A stretch of 64,000 bases of DNA from Actinomadura xylanilytica (GCF_030283145.1 NZ_JASNWE010000001.1:1239751-1303750); one strand, 5' to 3'; numbered from the stretch's first letter, positions 25,862 through 35,953 are shown. Notes: generated by a model from the letters alone, not told the origin. Translations and numbers: made by a program.

Positions 25862-25947
25862 TGGTGGGGCGGGTGGGATTCGAACCCACTCAGCACGAGG
25901 CGCCCGGGTTACAGCCAGGCCCGACTCTCCCGCGTCGGCGCCGCCCC
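25862..25947 (-). tRNA. tRNA-Tyr (GTA)
   Basis: The 86-nt minus-strand sequence folds as a class II tRNA with acceptor GGGGCGG/CCGCCCC, anticodon loop CTGTAAC (anticodon GTA), a long variable arm, T-loop TTCGAAT and an encoded CCA. All features are normal for bacterial tRNA-Tyr. It is the last member of a three-tRNA cluster transcribed leftward. Confidence 0.95.
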
Positions 25948-25973
25948 TCCGGCGGCCCCTCGGGACCACCCGG

Positions 25974-26046
25974 TACCCCCGGCAGGATTCGAACCTGCAT
26001 CGCACAGCACCTCATGCTGCCGTCTCTGCCGTTGGACTACGGGGGC
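25974..26046 (-). tRNA. Short class I tRNA with leucine anticodon GAG
   Basis: The 73-nt sequence folds completely: acceptor GCCCCCG/CGGGGGT (G1:U72), three-pair D-stem GTC/GAC, anticodon stem GCAGC/GCTGT, loop ATGAGGT with U33, anticodon GAG and G37, five-base variable loop GCGAT, T-arm GCAGG/CCTGC with TTCGAAT, and discriminator A73. GAG reads the leucine codon CUC, yet bacterial tRNA-Leu is normally class II with a long variable arm. A14, A15:U48 and A73, which I recall as leucine determinants in E. coli, are present. The acceptor stem is identical to that of the tRNA-Glu genes at 63.3-63.6 kb. CCA is not encoded. Confidence 0.75.
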
Positions 26047-26050
26047 GTCG

Positions 26051-26124
26051 TGCGGCTCCCGGGATTCGAACCCGGAACATCCACTTCCTGAAAGTGGTCC
26101 CTCTGCCGATTGGGGTAGAACCGC
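26051..26124 (-). tRNA. Short class I tRNA with leucine anticodon CAG
   Basis: The 74-nt sequence folds with acceptor GCGGTTC/GAGCCGC (one G-U pair), D-stem CCC/GGG, anticodon stem CCACT/AGTGG, loop TTCAGGA (anticodon CAG, followed by G37), variable loop ATGTT, T-arm CCGGG/CCCGG and A73. CAG reads CUG. As with its neighbour 4 bp away, the long arm expected for tRNA-Leu is absent, while A14, A15:U48 and A73 are kept. It is the promoter-proximal member of the cluster. No CCA is encoded. Upstream, 26125-26376 contains no gene I can support and must hold the tRNA promoter. Confidence 0.75.
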
Positions 26125-26376
26125 GCGGATCGAGGAAGGCGTCACTCTGATCGGCGCGACCGGGACCTTAAGAGGCGGGATACCGGCCGTGACGGGCGAG
26201 TGGCGCCCCGGGCAGTCGATAACGAAGCTGCTCCATGGTCATGACCGGTTCCTCCTCTCCAGCTCTGGTGCCGCCCTGCCGGGCTGACGTGCTCGACACT
26301 GCCATCCCGGCGACAGCGGACGCAACGGATTAATCGCGGCACGTCGCGCATCCGTCGGACAGACCTCCGGCCGGGC

Positions 26377-27432
26377 TCACAGGTCGAGCGTCAGCCGTCC
26401 GCCCTTGCCGCGCGAGACGCAGATCAGCATGGAGCCGTCGCCCTGGTCGGAGGCGGCGCGCTGGTCGACGTCGCCGTCCAGCACCCCGACGCGGCAGGTG
26501 CCGCAGAAGCCCTGCCGGCAGGAGTACGCCACGTCGGGCCGCCGCTCCCTGATCACGTCGAGCGCGGAGCGGTCCGCGGGGACGGCGAGCGCGGGGCCGC
26601 CGCGTCCGAGCACCACCTCGAACGGCACGCCGTCCACGATGGGCGCGGGCGCGAACCGCTCGTAGTGCAGGGTGGCGCCGCCGCCCGGGGCGAACGCGGC
26701 GCGCACGCCGTCGATCATCGGCGCGGGTCCGCAGCAGTAGACCGCGGCGTCCGCCGCCGCGCCCCGCAGCAGCCCGGCGCCGTCCGGCACGCCGTGCTCG
26801 TCGTCGGCGCGGATCCGCACGCGGCCGGACGGCAGGGCGGCGAGGTCGTCCAGGAACGGCAGGGACGCGCGGGTGCGGCCGGTGTAGACCAGCCGCCAGT
26901 CGGCGCCGAGCCGGTCGGCGGCCTGGACCATCGGCAGGATCGGGGTGATGCCGATGCCGCCCGCGATGAACAGGTACCGGTCGCGGGCCAGGAACGGGAA
27001 GGCGTTGCGCGGCGCCAGCACCGGCACCTCCGCGCCCTCGCTCAGCCGGTGCGCCTCGGCCGAGCCGCCCGCGCCGTCCGGCAGCAGCCGCACCGCGATC
27101 CGGTACGTCCGCCGGTCGCCGGGGTCCCCGCACAGTGAGTACTGGCGGCGGCGCCCGGACGGGAGCAGCACATCCAGATGGGAGCCGGGCTGCCAGCCGG
27201 GCAGCACCCGGCCGTCCGGCGCGGCGAGCCGGAGGGCGACCACGTCCGCGGCCTCGCGCCGCACCTCCTGGACGACCAGCCGCAGCGTCCGGTCGACCGG
27301 CCGGGCCCGCGGCACGACGGGGGCGCGCAGCGAGCGGACCCGCTGGACGCCGGTGAACAGCGTGCTGACGGCCACCAGGAACGGGTCGCGGGCCCGGCGC
27401 CCGCGCAGGTCGGGCGGGATCGAGCCGCTCAC
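26377..27432 (-). CDS. Flavin oxidoreductase with C-terminal [2Fe-2S] ferredoxin domain
   Basis: The 351-residue protein is a phthalate-dioxygenase-reductase-type electron transfer enzyme. It has a flavin-binding barrel (RQYSLCGDP), an NAD-binding domain (FIAGGIGITPILPM, YCCGPAPMI), and a C-terminal plant-type ferredoxin with cysteines at about 305, 310, 313 and 338 (YSCRQGFCGTC ... LIC). It would pass electrons from NAD(P)H via flavin to the cluster and on to an oxygenase. GTG 27432 overlaps the stop of the diiron-type protein by 4 nt, so that protein is the natural partner; the operon's P450s are another possibility. Confidence 0.9.
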   Translation of the reverse strand: MSGSIPPDLRGRRARDPFLVAVSTLFTGVQRVRSLRAPVVPRARPVDRTLRLVVQEVRREAADVVALRLAAPDGRVLPGWQPGSHLDVLLPSGRRRQYSLCGDPGDRRTYRIAVRLLPDGAGGSAEAHRLSEGAEVPVLAPRNAFPFLARDRYLFIAGGIGITPILPMVQAADRLGADWRLVYTGRTRASLPFLDDLAALPSGRVRIRADDEHGVPDGAGLLRGAAADAAVYCCGPAPMIDGVRAAFAPGGGATLHYERFAPAPIVDGVPFEVVLGRGGPALAVPADRSALDVIRERRPDVAYSCRQGFCGTCRVGVLDGDVDQRAASDQGDGSMLICVSRGKGGRLTLDL

Positions 27433-28307
27433 CGCCGCGCCGCCTGGGCGGCCGGCGACGCGGCCAGGTAGGCGAGCGCCTGGCTGGTCGAGCCCTCGTT
27501 CAGCGGGCTGTAGGACCGCCGGAGGTAGCGCCGCACCGAGGCGCCGACCATGCGCCCGTCCGGGGTGAGCCCCGCCGGGCCGGTGCGGCGCAGGTGGTGC
27601 AGGCCGCCCTTGACCCGTCCCCGGACGAGCGGGTCGCGGGCCATCAGGAAGCGGTGCCCGCGATGCCACAGCGTCAGCAGCATGGTGACCGTCTCGCCCA
27701 TCGCGCGCAGCCGGGCGGCGTAGCCGCCGTCGAGGTGCATGTAGAGGTCGTGCGCCACGTGCCGGTGCTCGACCTCCTCGGCGCCGTGCCAGCGCAGCAG
27801 GTCCATCATCGTCGGGTCGGCGCCCGCCTCGTCCAGCGCCTCCGCGTTGAGGATCCAGTCGCCGAGCACGCCGGTGAAGTGCTCGATGGCCGCGATGATG
27901 CAGACGCGCTCGTACAGCCACGCCCGGCCCCGGTCGCCGGTCAGGCCGCGGTCGCCGAGGAGCCCCTCGAAGACGAACTCGACCTGCCGGACGAACGGCC
28001 GCACGTCCAGCCCCTGCTGGACGAAGTGGTCGAGCACCCCGTCGTGGGACGCGGCGTGCACCGCCTCCTGGCCGATGAAGCCGAGCACGTCCTCGCGCAG
28101 CCCGTCGTCCCGGATGTGCGGGACGGCCTGCTTGAAGACCCGGACGAACCACTCCTCGCCGGCCGGCAGCAGCAGGTGCAGCACGTTGATCAGGTGCGTG
28201 GCCACCGGATCGCCGGGGATCCAGTGCAGTGGCAGCCGCGTCCAGTCGAACCGCACGTCCCGGGCCTGAAGGACGAGGTTCTCGGGCTCGGCGAGCTGAA
28301 CGGGCAT
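27429..28307 (-). CDS. Ferritin-like diiron protein of the 'metal-dependent hydrolase' family (PF10118-like)
   Basis: The 292-residue helical protein carries a six-residue carboxylate/histidine metal set: GEEWF (Glu 51/52), GQEAVHAASH (Glu81, His84, His88), AIEHFT (Glu142, His143) and WHGAEEVEHRHVAHD (His174, Glu178, His181). This is the signature of the family named predicted metal-dependent hydrolase, but coupling to a reductase argues for a diiron oxygenase or hydroxylase. ATG 28307 has GGGGGAAGG upstream. A palindrome-like TTGACGATCCGTCCA (28350-28364) in the promoter may bind an unlinked TetR regulator. Confidence 0.83.
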   Translation of the reverse strand: MPVQLAEPENLVLQARDVRFDWTRLPLHWIPGDPVATHLINVLHLLLPAGEEWFVRVFKQAVPHIRDDGLREDVLGFIGQEAVHAASHDGVLDHFVQQGLDVRPFVRQVEFVFEGLLGDRGLTGDRGRAWLYERVCIIAAIEHFTGVLGDWILNAEALDEAGADPTMMDLLRWHGAEEVEHRHVAHDLYMHLDGGYAARLRAMGETVTMLLTLWHRGHRFLMARDPLVRGRVKGGLHHLRRTGPAGLTPDGRMVGASVRRYLRRSYSPLNEGSTSQALAYLAASPAAQAARR

Positions 28308-28379
28308 GGGCCTTCCCCCTCGGGACTCCGGACCGGCGCGGACACCCTATTGACGATCCGTCCAGAAAGTACCCCGCGG

Positions 28380-28406
28380 GGCCGCCGGCCGACAACACCG
28401 GCGGCC
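28380..28406 (-). terminator. Hairpin after the 28418-29113 gene
   Basis: GGCCGCCGG (28380-28388) pairs perfectly with CCGGCGGCC (28398-28406). It lies 12 bp beyond the stop of the minus-strand gene. Confidence 0.65.
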
Positions 28407-28417
28407 GGTGAGCCTGG

Positions 28418-29113
28418 TCACCCGTCCGGCGGCCCGCCCGGGAGGTGCGGGGTGCCGTCGCGCATCGGCGGGAAGGCGAAGCCCGCGGCGGTGGTGCCGC
28501 GGGTCAGCGCGGTGATCTCGGCCTCCGGCAGCACCTCGGTGTCGTCGTCGATGATCACCTCCCAGCGGCAGTGCGGCACCCGCCCCGCCGGGACGCGGGG
28601 CGGGCGGTGCACCGGCCGGACGCGGGCCTTGGGATTGACCGCCTGCGCGGTGATGTCGAACGTGCCGTCCTCGATGGTGTGGCACATCCCCTTGATCGAG
28701 CGCTCCCCGAACGGCTCGACGTCCAGCAGCGCGCCGCAGGAGCGGAGCTGGAAGAACCCGTGCGACTCCGAGACCAGCTCGAACTCCACGTCCATATAGT
28801 GCTGGGCGAATCCGGGATCGAGCTGGAGAAGCTTGAAGATGGCCGAGACGCCGTCGCCCTCGATGCCCATGATGGCGCGGACCCGCTCGGTGTAGATCGG
28901 GCTCGCGCCCTTCCACTCCTCGATCGCGATCTCCTCCACGGCCTGCTGGCCGTAGCGCATCCCGACCGTGATGAGGGCGGAGCGGTCGAGCAGGTGGACG
29001 ATCAGCGCGTACTCCCGGACGAGCCGGACCAGCGCCTCCCTGCCGAGGTCCTCGAAGCGGAAGTCGGGATCGAAGTCGCCTGAATAGTCCGCGCGGGGCT
29101 TGCGTTCCGTCAT
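28418..29113 (-). CDS. Conserved-looking protein of unknown function, divergent from aldA
   Basis: I do not recognise this 231-residue protein with confidence. It is soluble and acidic at the N-terminus (MTERKPRADYSGDFDPDFRF). A helical segment follows (LVREYALIVHLLDRSALITVGMRYGQQAVEEIAIEEWKGA), then a domain with several Cys and His residues (RSCGALLDVE, GMCHTIEDGTFD, PHCRWEVIIDDD). The spaced cysteines could bind a metal or cluster, but no known motif is complete. Its start is 23 bp from aldA on the opposite strand, and the operator at 29129-29144 lies between the starts, so it is probably under the same repressor. Confidence 0.72.
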   Translation of the reverse strand: MTERKPRADYSGDFDPDFRFEDLGREALVRLVREYALIVHLLDRSALITVGMRYGQQAVEEIAIEEWKGASPIYTERVRAIMGIEGDGVSAIFKLLQLDPGFAQHYMDVEFELVSESHGFFQLRSCGALLDVEPFGERSIKGMCHTIEDGTFDITAQAVNPKARVRPVHRPPRVPAGRVPHCRWEVIIDDDTEVLPEAEITALTRGTTAAGFAFPPMRDGTPHLPGGPPDG

Positions 29114-29136
29114 GCCCTGAACTGTAGTCTGGACAG

Positions 29137-30611
<1,475 letters not shown>

Positions 30612-30615
<4 letters not shown>

Positions 30616-31352
30616 ACGGCAGGTTCGAGGACAGGGTCGCGATCGTCACCGGCGCGGCCGGCGGGATCGGCGAGGCCTACGCGCGGGCACTGGCCGCCGA
30701 GGGCGCCTCGGTGGTCGTCGCGGACGTGGACGGGCGCGGCGAGGCGGTCGCCGCCGACATCAAGGGGCTGTTCGTCCGGACCGACGTGTCCGACCCCGCG
30801 TCGGTGGAGGCGATGGCGTCGGCCGCGGTGGACCGCTTCGGCGGCATCGACCACCTGGTCAACAACGCCGCGATCTTCGGCACGATGAAGCTGGACTTCC
30901 TGTTCACCGTCGACTGGGACTACTACAAGCGGTTCATGGCGGTGAACATGGACGGCGCGCTGCTGTGCGCTCGGGCCGTCCACCCGCACATGCGGGCGCG
31001 CGGCGGCGGCTCCATCGTCAACCAGTCGTCCACCGCCGCCTGGCAGTACTCCGGCTTCTACGGGCTGGCCAAGGTCGGCGTCAACGGCCTCACCCAGCAG
31101 CTCGCGCACGAGCTCGGCGGCATGAACATCCGGGTGAACGCGATCGCGCCCGGCCCGATCGACACCGAGGCCAACCGCGCCGTGGTTCCCGGCGACATGT
31201 CGCAGAAGATCGTCCGCGACCGGATGGCGGTCAAGCGGATGGGCACCCCGGACGACCTGGTCGGGATGTGCCTGTTCCTGCTCTCGGACGCGGCGGGCTG
31301 GGTCACCGGGCAGATCGTCAACGTCGACGGCGGCGAGGTGTTCCGGTCATGA
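30612..31352 (+). CDS. Short-chain dehydrogenase/reductase (Rv0769-like)
   Basis: The 246-residue SDR has TGAAGGIG (13-20), NNAAIFG, catalytic Ser about 139 in VNQSST, Tyr150 and Lys154 in YGLAK, and PGPIDTEA after it. An acidic residue at the end of the second strand (VVVADVD) suggests NAD preference. ATG 30612 overlaps the aldA stop by ATGA. It likely oxidises a hydroxy intermediate of the same pathway as aldA. Confidence 0.92.
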
Positions 31353-32197
31353 CCGGGGCGTTCATCGGGCTCGGGCAGATGGGCGCGCCGATGGCCGGGC
31401 ACCTCACCGGACGCGGCCTGGTCGTCCACGACACCCGCGCCGAGGCGGTCGCGCCGCTGGTCGAGGCGGGCGCCCGCGCCGCGCGGAGCGTGGCCGAGGC
31501 CGCCGCGCACGCCGACCTGGTGTCGGTGATGGTCCGCGACGACGCCCAGGTGCGCGAGGTCGCCGCCGAGGTGCTCGCCTCGGCCCGTCCCGGCACCGTG
31601 CTGGCGATCCACTCCACCATCCGCGCCGGGACGGCCGAGGACCTCGCCGAACGCGCCCGCCCGTACGGCATCGAGGTGGTCGACGCCCCGGTCAGCGGCG
31701 GGTTCATGGGCGCGACCGCGGGCACCCTCGCGGTCATGGTCGGCGGCACGGACGAGGCGTTCGAGCGCTGCCGCGAGCCGTTCGGCGCGTGGGCGGACCT
31801 CGTCCTGCACATGGGGCCGGCGGGCGCCGGCACCCGCACCAAACTGGCCCGCAACCTGCTGCACTTCGCCGCGTTCTCCGCCGCCGCGGAGGCGCAGCGG
31901 CTGGCCGAGGCGTCCGGGGTGTCGCTGCGCAAGCTGGCCCGGGTCGTCCGGCACACCGACGCCATCACCGGCGGCGCCGGGTCGATCATGCTGCGCGGCA
32001 GCACCGCTCCGCTGGAACCGGGCGACGACCTGATCGGCGTCCTGCGGCACGTCCGCGACCTCGGGGAGAAGGACCTCGCGCTCGCCCTCGAACTCGCCGG
32101 CGAGCTCGGCGTGGACGCCCCGTTCGCCCGCCTCGCGCTCGACCGCTTCGCCGCCGGCCTCGGGCTCGGCCCGGACGAGGAGGACCCGCATGGATGA
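31349..32197 (+). CDS. 3-hydroxyisobutyrate-dehydrogenase-like beta-hydroxyacid dehydrogenase (Rv0770-like)
   Basis: The 282-residue protein has the N-terminal FIGLGQMGAPMA dinucleotide motif, DAPVSGG substrate-binding motif (112-118) and the catalytic lysine about 165 in GAGTRTKLARN, all typical of the family. Family members oxidise 3-hydroxyisobutyrate, tartronate semialdehyde partners or similar beta-hydroxy acids with NAD(P). ATG 31349 overlaps the SDR stop by 4 nt, and its own end overlaps the next gene by 8 nt. Confidence 0.9.
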   Translation: MTGAFIGLGQMGAPMAGHLTGRGLVVHDTRAEAVAPLVEAGARAARSVAEAAAHADLVSVMVRDDAQVREVAAEVLASARPGTVLAIHSTIRAGTAEDLAERARPYGIEVVDAPVSGGFMGATAGTLAVMVGGTDEAFERCREPFGAWADLVLHMGPAGAGTRTKLARNLLHFAAFSAAAEAQRLAEASGVSLRKLARVVRHTDAITGGAGSIMLRGSTAPLEPGDDLIGVLRHVRDLGEKDLALALELAGELGVDAPFARLALDRFAAGLGLGPDEEDPHG

Positions 32198-32603
32198 CCG
32201 CCGCGCGCGCGGCCTGGACATGATGCGCCAGGTGTACGGCTGGGAGATCGGCGACGCCCCCGGCGACTTCTTCGGCATCACCGTGGACCACCTGTTCGGC
32301 GACATCTGGACCCGGGAGGGCCTCAGCCTGCGGGATCGCCGGCTGCTGATCATCGGGATGCTGGCCGGGCAGGGCCTCAACGACGTGCTGGACATCCAGA
32401 TCCCGGCGGCCCTCGCCAACGGCGAGCTGTCCCCGGCCGAGCTGCGCGAGACCGCGATCTTCCTGACCCACTACGTCGGCTGGCCGCTCGGCTCCCGGCT
32501 CAGCGTCCAGATCGACACCCTGATCGCCAAGCACGAGAAGCAGACGGCCGGGAAGGCGCGGGAGACCGAGGAGGCGGAGAAGGAACCCGGCCGGGACGGG
32601 TGA
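32190..32603 (+). CDS. Carboxymuconolactone-decarboxylase-family protein (Rv0771-like)
   Basis: The 137-residue protein is a small all-helical CMD/AhpD-like protein (FFGITVDHLFGDIWTREGLSLRDRRLLIIGMLAGQG, then ALANGELSPAELRETAIFLTHYVGWP). The AhpD redox pair CxxC is absent, so peroxidase-type activity is unlikely; gamma-carboxymuconolactone decarboxylase-like chemistry is the alternative. It ends the aldA operon. The charged C-terminal tail is lineage-specific. Confidence 0.88.
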   Translation: MDDRRARGLDMMRQVYGWEIGDAPGDFFGITVDHLFGDIWTREGLSLRDRRLLIIGMLAGQGLNDVLDIQIPAALANGELSPAELRETAIFLTHYVGWPLGSRLSVQIDTLIAKHEKQTAGKARETEEAEKEPGRDG

Positions 32604-32759
32604 CCCGCAGGTCGATCCAGCCGGTCATCGCCGCCTCGCGGCAGTCGTCGGCCGCGCTCGGCGGGAAGTGCGGGTCCCCGGCCCGACAGCCTGGGCGACG
32701 ATCGCCGGGAAATCGCCGGAGGCCGGGAACGGGTCTCCCCGCCGGAACGTCCAAGCCCA

Positions 32760-34730
32760 ATGCGCCCCCGCATCCTCACTCCCCTCGCCCCGGCCGCGGT
32801 GCTGCTGCTGGCCGGCTGCTCCGGGTCCGGCGGCGACGCCGAGACCACCGCTCCCCCGATGCGGCTGGTCGCCTATGACGACTGCGACTCCCTGCTCGGC
32901 GGCCTGCGCACGGCGACGTCCCAGCGGGTCGGCCCGTACGGGCTGGACGGCGCGACCCCCTACGGCGCGACCCTGGACGGCGGCATGGCCAGGTCCAAGG
33001 CCATGGCCCCGAACGCGCCGGACGCACAGGCCGCGCCCGCCGAACAGGACGCCGCCGCGTCGCACTCGGGCACCAACACCCACGAGCCGGACGCCGACGA
33101 GCCCGACCTGGTCAAGACCGACGGCCGCCGGATCGTCGCGCTCGCGGGCCGCCGCCTCCAAGTGGTCGACGCCGCGAGCCGCAAGGTCACCGGCACCCTG
33201 GACCTGCCGGACCGGACCCGGCTCGGGCCGGGCGGCGGCGGCAACGCCCAGCTCCTGCTCAGCGGCGACCGCGCCCTGGTGCTCTCCCCGGAGAACCCGG
33301 TCATGACGCGCGGCCCGGACGACGGCGCCATGCCCGTCCCCGCCGCGCCGCGGACCCGGCTGACGCTGGTCGACCTCGCCGGAACCCCGAAGGTCGCCGG
33401 CACGATGTCCACCCGGTCGACCTACGTCGACGCCCGCCAGACCGGCAGCGTGGCGCGCGTGGTGGTCCAGTCGGCCCCGCAGATCAGGTTCCCCGTCCCG
33501 CCCGGCGGCCGGGCCCCCGGGCGGGCGGCCGTCGAACGCAACCGCGAGACCGTCCGCGACGCCCCGCTCGACGCGTGGCTGCCCACCTTCCAGGTGAGCG
33601 GCCCGAGCGGGACCGCCAAGACGTACACGGTGCCGTGCGAGCAGGTCAGCCGTCCCGCGTCCTACACCGGCGCCACGATGCTCACCGTGCTGACGCTCGA
33701 CCTGGCCCGCGGCCTCGGCGACCCGGCGCCGGTGAGCGTCGCCGCCGACGGCCGGACGGTGTACGGCACCGGGTCGAGCCTCTACATCACCGGTACTCCC
33801 CCGGTCCCGCCGCGCCCGGACCGTCCGCCGGAGGTGAGGCCGGTCGCGGCGGAGCGCACCGACGTGCACAAGTTCGAGATCCGCGGCCCGGGACGGCCCC
33901 GCTACGCGGCGTCCGGCTCGGTCGCCGGGTCCTTGCTGAACCAGTACTCGATGTCGGAGTACGGCGGGAACCTGCGCATCGCGACGACGACCACCCCGGT
34001 GTCCGCCGGCGTCCGCCGGGACCTGGAGCGGCCGGCCGCCACGGCCGCGCCCTCGCCGCCGCGCTCCGAGAGCGCCGTGCGCGTGCTCGCGCAGCACGGC
34101 GCGCGGCTCGACCTCGCGGGCGAGATCGGCGGGCTGGGCAGGGGCGAGCGGATCTACGCGGTCCGGTTCCTCGGCCCGGCGGCGTACGTGGTGACGTTCC
34201 GGCAGGTCGACCCGCTGTACGTGGTCGACCTCAGGAACCCGGCCCGGCCGCGGGTCAGCGGCGAACTGAAGATCAGCGGCTACTCGGCGTACCTGCACCC
34301 GATGGCGGACGGGCGGCTGCTCGGCGTCGGCCAGGACGCCGGCCCGTCCGGACGCGTCCGGGGCACGCAGGTGTCGCTGTTCGACGTGAGCGCGGCCCCG
34401 CGCCGCGTCGGCGCGTTCAAGCTGCCCGGCTCGTCGGCCCAGGCCGAGTTCGACCCGCACGCGTTCCTCTACTGGCCGCGGACCGGCCTGACGGTCGTGC
34501 CGGTGACGCGCGGCGCCACCGGGGCGAGCGAGGCGCTGGTCCTCAAGGTCGACGGCGGCGGCGTGCGCCGGCTCGGGAGCGTCGAGCATCCGGGGAACGA
34601 CTACGCGGGCTCGATCCGCCGCTCACTGCTCGTCGGCGGCACCCTCTGGACGTTCTCCGACGCGGGCGCCCGCGCCACCGACGCCGCCTCCCTGGGCCAA
34701 GGCGCCTGGCTCCCCTTCACCGCCGGCTGA
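32760..34730 (+). CDS. Secreted lipoprotein with a beta-propeller domain (PF09826-like)
   Basis: The 656-residue protein has a signal peptide and lipobox LLLAGC (lipidated Cys about 20). After a short linker comes the family hallmark NTHEPDADEPDLVKTDGRRIVAL, followed by repeated beta-sheet blades (LQVVDAASRKVTGTLDL, VVTFRQVDPLYVVDLRNPAR, GYSAYLHPMADGRLLGVGQD). The family is widespread in archaea and bacteria and has no assigned biochemical role that I know of; extracellular ligand binding is the usual guess. The gene is separated from the CMD gene by 156 bp and converges with ddl. The start lacks a clear ribosome site, but the signal peptide supports ATG 32760. Confidence 0.85.
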   Translation: MRPRILTPLAPAAVLLLAGCSGSGGDAETTAPPMRLVAYDDCDSLLGGLRTATSQRVGPYGLDGATPYGATLDGGMARSKAMAPNAPDAQAAPAEQDAAASHSGTNTHEPDADEPDLVKTDGRRIVALAGRRLQVVDAASRKVTGTLDLPDRTRLGPGGGGNAQLLLSGDRALVLSPENPVMTRGPDDGAMPVPAAPRTRLTLVDLAGTPKVAGTMSTRSTYVDARQTGSVARVVVQSAPQIRFPVPPGGRAPGRAAVERNRETVRDAPLDAWLPTFQVSGPSGTAKTYTVPCEQVSRPASYTGATMLTVLTLDLARGLGDPAPVSVAADGRTVYGTGSSLYITGTPPVPPRPDRPPEVRPVAAERTDVHKFEIRGPGRPRYAASGSVAGSLLNQYSMSEYGGNLRIATTTTPVSAGVRRDLERPAATAAPSPPRSESAVRVLAQHGARLDLAGEIGGLGRGERIYAVRFLGPAAYVVTFRQVDPLYVVDLRNPARPRVSGELKISGYSAYLHPMADGRLLGVGQDAGPSGRVRGTQVSLFDVSAAPRRVGAFKLPGSSAQAEFDPHAFLYWPRTGLTVVPVTRGATGASEALVLKVDGGGVRRLGSVEHPGNDYAGSIRRSLLVGGTLWTFSDAGARATDAASLGQGAWLPFTAG

Positions 34731-34767
34731 CCCGCCGCCCCTCCGCCGGGGGCGGGGGGCGGCACGG

Positions 34768-35880
34768 TCAGCGAAGGCCGGTGGGGCGGGTCAGGGCGGT
34801 CTGTATGAGGCGGTCGACGAGCGCCGGGTAGTCGAGGCCGCCGGCCGCCCACATCTGCGGGAACGCCGAGGTCGGGGTGCAGCCCGGCATGGTGTTGATC
34901 TCGTTGAGGATCCAGCGCCCGTCCGGGGTGTAGAAGAAGTCGACCCGGGCCAGCCCCTCGCAGTCGAGCGCGTCGAACGCCCGCGCCGCGAGCCGCTGGA
35001 CCTCCTCGATCGCCTCGGCCGGCAGGTCGGGCGGGATCGACAGCCGCAGCGAGGCGTCGAGGTACTTGCTCTCGAAGTCGTAGAAGTCGTGGTCGCCGGC
35101 CATCAGCACCTCGGCCGGCGGGCCGGCCTCGGTGGGGGCGTCGTCGCGTCCCTCCAGCACGCCGCACTCGATCTCGCGGCCGACGATCGCGGCCTCCACG
35201 ATCACCTTCGGGTCGTGCTCGCGGGCCGCCTCGATCGCGGCCTCCAGCTCGTCCTCGGCGGCGACCCGGGTGATGCCCATGCTCGACCCGGCCCGCGCGG
35301 GCTTGACGAACACCGGCAGGCCGAGCTCGGCGACCTCGTCGAGCTTGCGCTTGCGCTCGCGCCGCCACTCCCGGTCGCCGATCATGACGTACGGGCCGAC
35401 CGGCAGCCCCTGCGCCTGCCAGACCAGCTTCATGAAGCCCTTGTCCATGCCGACCGCGCTCGCCAGCACCCCGGCGCCCACGTAGCGGACGCCGGCCAGC
35501 TCCAGGAGGCCCTGGATGGTGCCGTCCTCGCCGTACGGGCCGTGCAGCAGCGGCAGGACCACGTCGACGTCGCCGAGGGCGCGCGGCACCTGGCCGGGCT
35601 CGACCACCATCAGGCCGCCGGCGGACGGGTCGAACGGGAGGGCCAGCGCGTGGCCGGAGCCGTCGACCTCGGGCAGCGCGCCGTCCTCGATCGCCAGGCG
35701 CTGCGCGCCGGAGGCGAGCACCCACCGGCCGTCGCGGGTGATGCCGATCGGCACCACCTCGTAGCGGTCCCGGTCGATGGCGGCCATGAAGGCGCCGGCG
35801 GTCACGCACGAGATGGCGTGCTCGGAGCTGCGCCCGCCGAAGACCACGGCCACACGGATCTTGGAAGATACCTGGGACAT
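34768..35880 (-). CDS. ddl: D-alanine--D-alanine ligase
   Basis: Ddl joins two D-alanines with ATP for peptidoglycan precursors. The 370-residue ATP-grasp enzyme shows AVVFGGRSSEHAISC at the N-terminus, LPLLHGPYGEDGTIQGLLE, VKPARAGSSMGITRV, and the metal-binding ILNEINTMPGCTPTSAFPQMW at the C-terminus. The motif around the active-site lid has the residues expected for a D-Ala-D-Ala enzyme, but distinction from D-Ala-D-Lac ligases was not tested. It precedes gpsA's downstream end on the same strand, in the usual actinobacterial order. Confidence 0.96.
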   Translation of the reverse strand: MSQVSSKIRVAVVFGGRSSEHAISCVTAGAFMAAIDRDRYEVVPIGITRDGRWVLASGAQRLAIEDGALPEVDGSGHALALPFDPSAGGLMVVEPGQVPRALGDVDVVLPLLHGPYGEDGTIQGLLELAGVRYVGAGVLASAVGMDKGFMKLVWQAQGLPVGPYVMIGDREWRRERKRKLDEVAELGLPVFVKPARAGSSMGITRVAAEDELEAAIEAAREHDPKVIVEAAIVGREIECGVLEGRDDAPTEAGPPAEVLMAGDHDFYDFESKYLDASLRLSIPPDLPAEAIEEVQRLAARAFDALDCEGLARVDFFYTPDGRWILNEINTMPGCTPTSAFPQMWAAGGLDYPALVDRLIQTALTRPTGLR

Positions 35881-35953
35881 GATGCCCGACCTTACCGGTG
35901 ATCAGCCCGGACCGGCCACGAGCGGGCCGCGCCGCCGGTCGGACCCGCAGCGC

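Noticed and set aside
25862..26124. Integrative element inserted at a tRNA
   Set aside because: No integrase, excisionase or repeated tRNA 3' end was found in the surrounding 22 kb.
26142..26351. 69-codon minus-strand frame upstream of the tRNA cluster
   Set aside because: It is Arg/Ser/His-rich without motifs and overlaps the region expected to hold the tRNA promoter.
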